DNA of 7,921 bases from JBBQYA01 sp038209155 (GTDB taxonomy: Bacteria > Bacteroidota > Bacteroidia > Sphingobacteriales > Sphingobacteriaceae). Below are positions 6,651-7,921 of this stretch, one piece after another. The notes beneath the pieces are model-generated. The model searched no databases, was not told where the DNA came from, and was given only the letters and a program-made list of their open reading frames with translations. How positions within the stretch are numbered: the stretch's first letter is position 1; every line of letters begins with the position of its first letter. The stretch lies in contig JBBQYA010000111.1 in assembly GCA_038209155.1 (NCBI GenBank), positions 1 through 7,921 of the forward strand, in the 5' to 3' direction. Both the position numbers and the translations under genes were made by a program.

Positions 6651-6688
6651 AAAAAAATCCCATGAACATACGCTCATGGGATTTTTTT
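6651..6688 (-). terminator. Bidirectional Rho-independent terminator of the 6706-7704 gene
   Basis: A perfect 15-bp stem (6651-6665 with 6674-6688) with an 8-nt loop; the GC-containing core is TCCCATGA/TCATGGGA and seven T flank it on both strands. It starts 18 nt past the TAA of the minus-strand gene at 6706. It also stops transcription from passing into the aminotransferase promoter. Confidence 0.92.
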
Positions 6689-6705
6689 GTATTTTAAAAT
6701 GGATA

Positions 6706-7704
6706 TTATTCAACCATCATTCGGCTGGTAACTTTCGATCCATCTGCATTTATAACACAGTTATAAACTCCAGAAGAGAAAGTAGATCCATCAATTATAG
6801 TTGTATTGACTCCACTATTTTGTGAGCCTAAATTCTTTTCAAAAACGATTCTGCCAGTTATATCAGAAACAGAAACAATAACATTTTTCGCTGATTTTTT
6901 TAAATCAAAGCTGATGGTAGTTGATTCTGTAAATGGATTTGGATAATTTTTAACAGATGAAATTACATCAGATTTTATAGAATTAATTCCTGTTGAACGT
7001 TGAACAACTGGAAAAATAGCTAAAGCAATGTCTAAGCCCCAAGAAGTTGCAAAAGAAAAATAAGCATTATTACTAGCTTGTTCAAAAGTATGAGTTATCG
7101 CATCTGGAAAACTTCCCGTTAAGCCTGGTGCATCTCCAGAAACTCGATCTAAAGACGTTAGCAGACCAGCACGTCCAGTTGAAGTATAATTAAGTTGAAC
7201 TCCCGCATAAAATATCTGATTAGATGGAACAGTAACAGGAGAAGTAAACAAAACAGATGTAAAATCATCAATTTCTACATCGGCAAACGTGAAAGATTGT
7301 TCACCTAATATGGCACCAGGCAATCCATTATTATCTGCATAAATTGTAGCTTTCATTGTACCAGTTGGGTCTCCATCTTTTGCGAAAAAAAAGAATAGTA
7401 ATTCTGAAATTGAACCTGGTCCATTTACACCATGAGTAGGATCGAATCGTTGAATTTTTGCTTTATCACTAAAAGAATTATGACCAGCTAAATAACCTGA
7501 ATTAGGACCCCCCAATGTATAATTAGCTAATGAATCTCCTTCTAAATTGTCAAAAATAGTATCAATAACGGCATTTCCTCTATTTGAAATGGATTGAGGA
7601 ATTTTAAATTTACTAGGCGAAGATATTATTTTCGCATCTCTGTTTTGTGCAAAAGTAAAAGTAGTAAAGAACAGACAAGCCGCTAAAAAGTAATTTTTCT
7701 TCAT
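6706..7704 (-). CDS. Secreted protein with T9SS type A C-terminal sorting domain
   Basis: A 332-residue exported protein of unknown function. Residues 1-20 (MKKNYFLAACLFFTTFTFAQ) form a signal peptide ending in the common Bacteroidota FAQ cleavage region. Residues about 50-235 look like one beta-sandwich domain, with many short strands and Gly/Asn/Thr turns, including TMKATIYADNNGLPGAILGE (116-135), VLFTSPVTVPSNQIFYAGVQ (151-170) and YFSFATSWGLDIALAI (215-230). No catalytic motif was recognised, and a carbohydrate-binding or adhesive role is only a guess. Residues 253-332 are the sorting domain (NYPNPFTESTTISF, VSDITGRIVF, SGVYNCVI, SRMMVE), which directs transport by the type IX system and removal or anchoring at the surface. 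The gene has its own promoter and terminator, so it is a single transcription unit. A homologous sorting domain is on the 89-2663 gene. Confidence 0.88.
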   Translation of the reverse strand: MKKNYFLAACLFFTTFTFAQNRDAKIISSPSKFKIPQSISNRGNAVIDTIFDNLEGDSLANYTLGGPNSGYLAGHNSFSDKAKIQRFDPTHGVNGPGSISELLFFFFAKDGDPTGTMKATIYADNNGLPGAILGEQSFTFADVEIDDFTSVLFTSPVTVPSNQIFYAGVQLNYTSTGRAGLLTSLDRVSGDAPGLTGSFPDAITHTFEQASNNAYFSFATSWGLDIALAIFPVVQRSTGINSIKSDVISSVKNYPNPFTESTTISFDLKKSAKNVIVSVSDITGRIVFEKNLGSQNSGVNTTIIDGSTFSSGVYNCVINADGSKVTSRMMVE

Positions 7705-7745
7705 GATTTTAAAATTTTGTATCGTAATTTTTTAAATTTGATACG

Positions 7746-7775
7746 CAAATAAACAATAATAGTTCCAATAAGCAA
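7746..7775 (-). promoter_or_regulatory. Promoter of the T9SS secreted-protein gene
   Basis: On the minus strand TTG (7775-7773) is followed after 19 nt by TTTATTTG (7753-7746), one base off TAnnTTTG. Transcription would start near 7739, about 35 nt before the ATG at 7704. Confidence 0.6.
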
Positions 7776-7844
7776 CAATTATCTATAAACATATTAACGT
7801 TATTAAGAGCTAAAATTAAGATTACAAGAATAATTTATCAAAGC

Positions 7845-7874
7845 TTGATTTTTAGAAATATCTTGCTAACTTTG
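7845..7874 (+). promoter_or_regulatory. Strong rightward promoter for a gene beyond the window
   Basis: TTG (7845-7847), a 19-nt spacer and TAACTTTG (7867-7874), a perfect TAnnTTTG, predict transcription from about 7880. The remaining roughly 40 nt show no convincing start codon, so the gene begins outside. The leader opens with a short TCCC / GGGGA self-complementary pair (7878-7893). The region is divergent from the 6706-7704 gene. The product cannot be inferred. Confidence 0.75.
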
Positions 7875-7921
7875 CAGTCCCTAAAAAAGGGGGAAGTTCA
7901 AATTTTACACCTTATAACTAA

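Noticed and set aside
7875..7921. Riboswitch or start of a ribosomal-protein gene at the right edge
   Set aside because: Only about 40 nt of leader are visible, with a 4-bp possible stem and no recognisable aptamer or start codon.

Overview
This AT-rich window most likely comes from a member of the Bacteroidota. Three things point there: two proteins with type IX secretion (T9SS) C-terminal sorting domains; four promoters of the phylum's TTG / TAnnTTTG type with 19-20 nt spacing; and start codons without clear Shine-Dalgarno sequences. A MiaE-type O2-dependent tRNA hydroxylase suggests an aerobic or oxygen-tolerant life. The species cannot be fixed from the sequence.

Layout. Bases 1-30 look like the first ten codons of a minus-strand exported protein running off the left edge. 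Bases 89-2663 (minus) hold a large secreted protein: signal peptide, N-terminal domain of SBBP-repeat proteins, about seven beta-propeller-like repeats and a T9SS sorting domain. This gene carries two lesions. A 13-nt G tract inside the signal-peptide codons puts the natural ATG (2663) out of frame with the rest; 12 or 15 G would restore it. Further on, an in-frame TAG (2408-2410) separates residues 1-84 from the remainder. The G tract is the most interesting feature, because it looks like a slipped-strand ON/OFF switch, though assembly error or gene decay must be excluded. Bases 2664-3413 have no gene. They hold the promoter of that gene, a hairpin-forming inverted repeat and a cluster of degenerate interspersed repeats.

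Bases 3414-3893 (plus) encode a DUF4920-type lipoprotein followed by a strong terminator. Bases 3980-4561 (plus) encode MiaE. MiaE meets, tail to tail with a 1-nt gap, a two-gene minus-strand operon made of a class I/II aminotransferase (5276-6532) and an RsmI-like tetrapyrrole-methylase-fold methyltransferase (4563-5276). These two overlap by one base (TAATG). A 15-bp bidirectional terminator separates the operon from a second T9SS-exported protein (6706-7704, minus). At the right edge a consensus promoter fires rightward into a gene outside the window.

The genes do not form one pathway. The middle block is housekeeping (tRNA hydroxylation, a probable RNA methyltransferase, amino-acid metabolism), flanked by cell-surface or secreted proteins.
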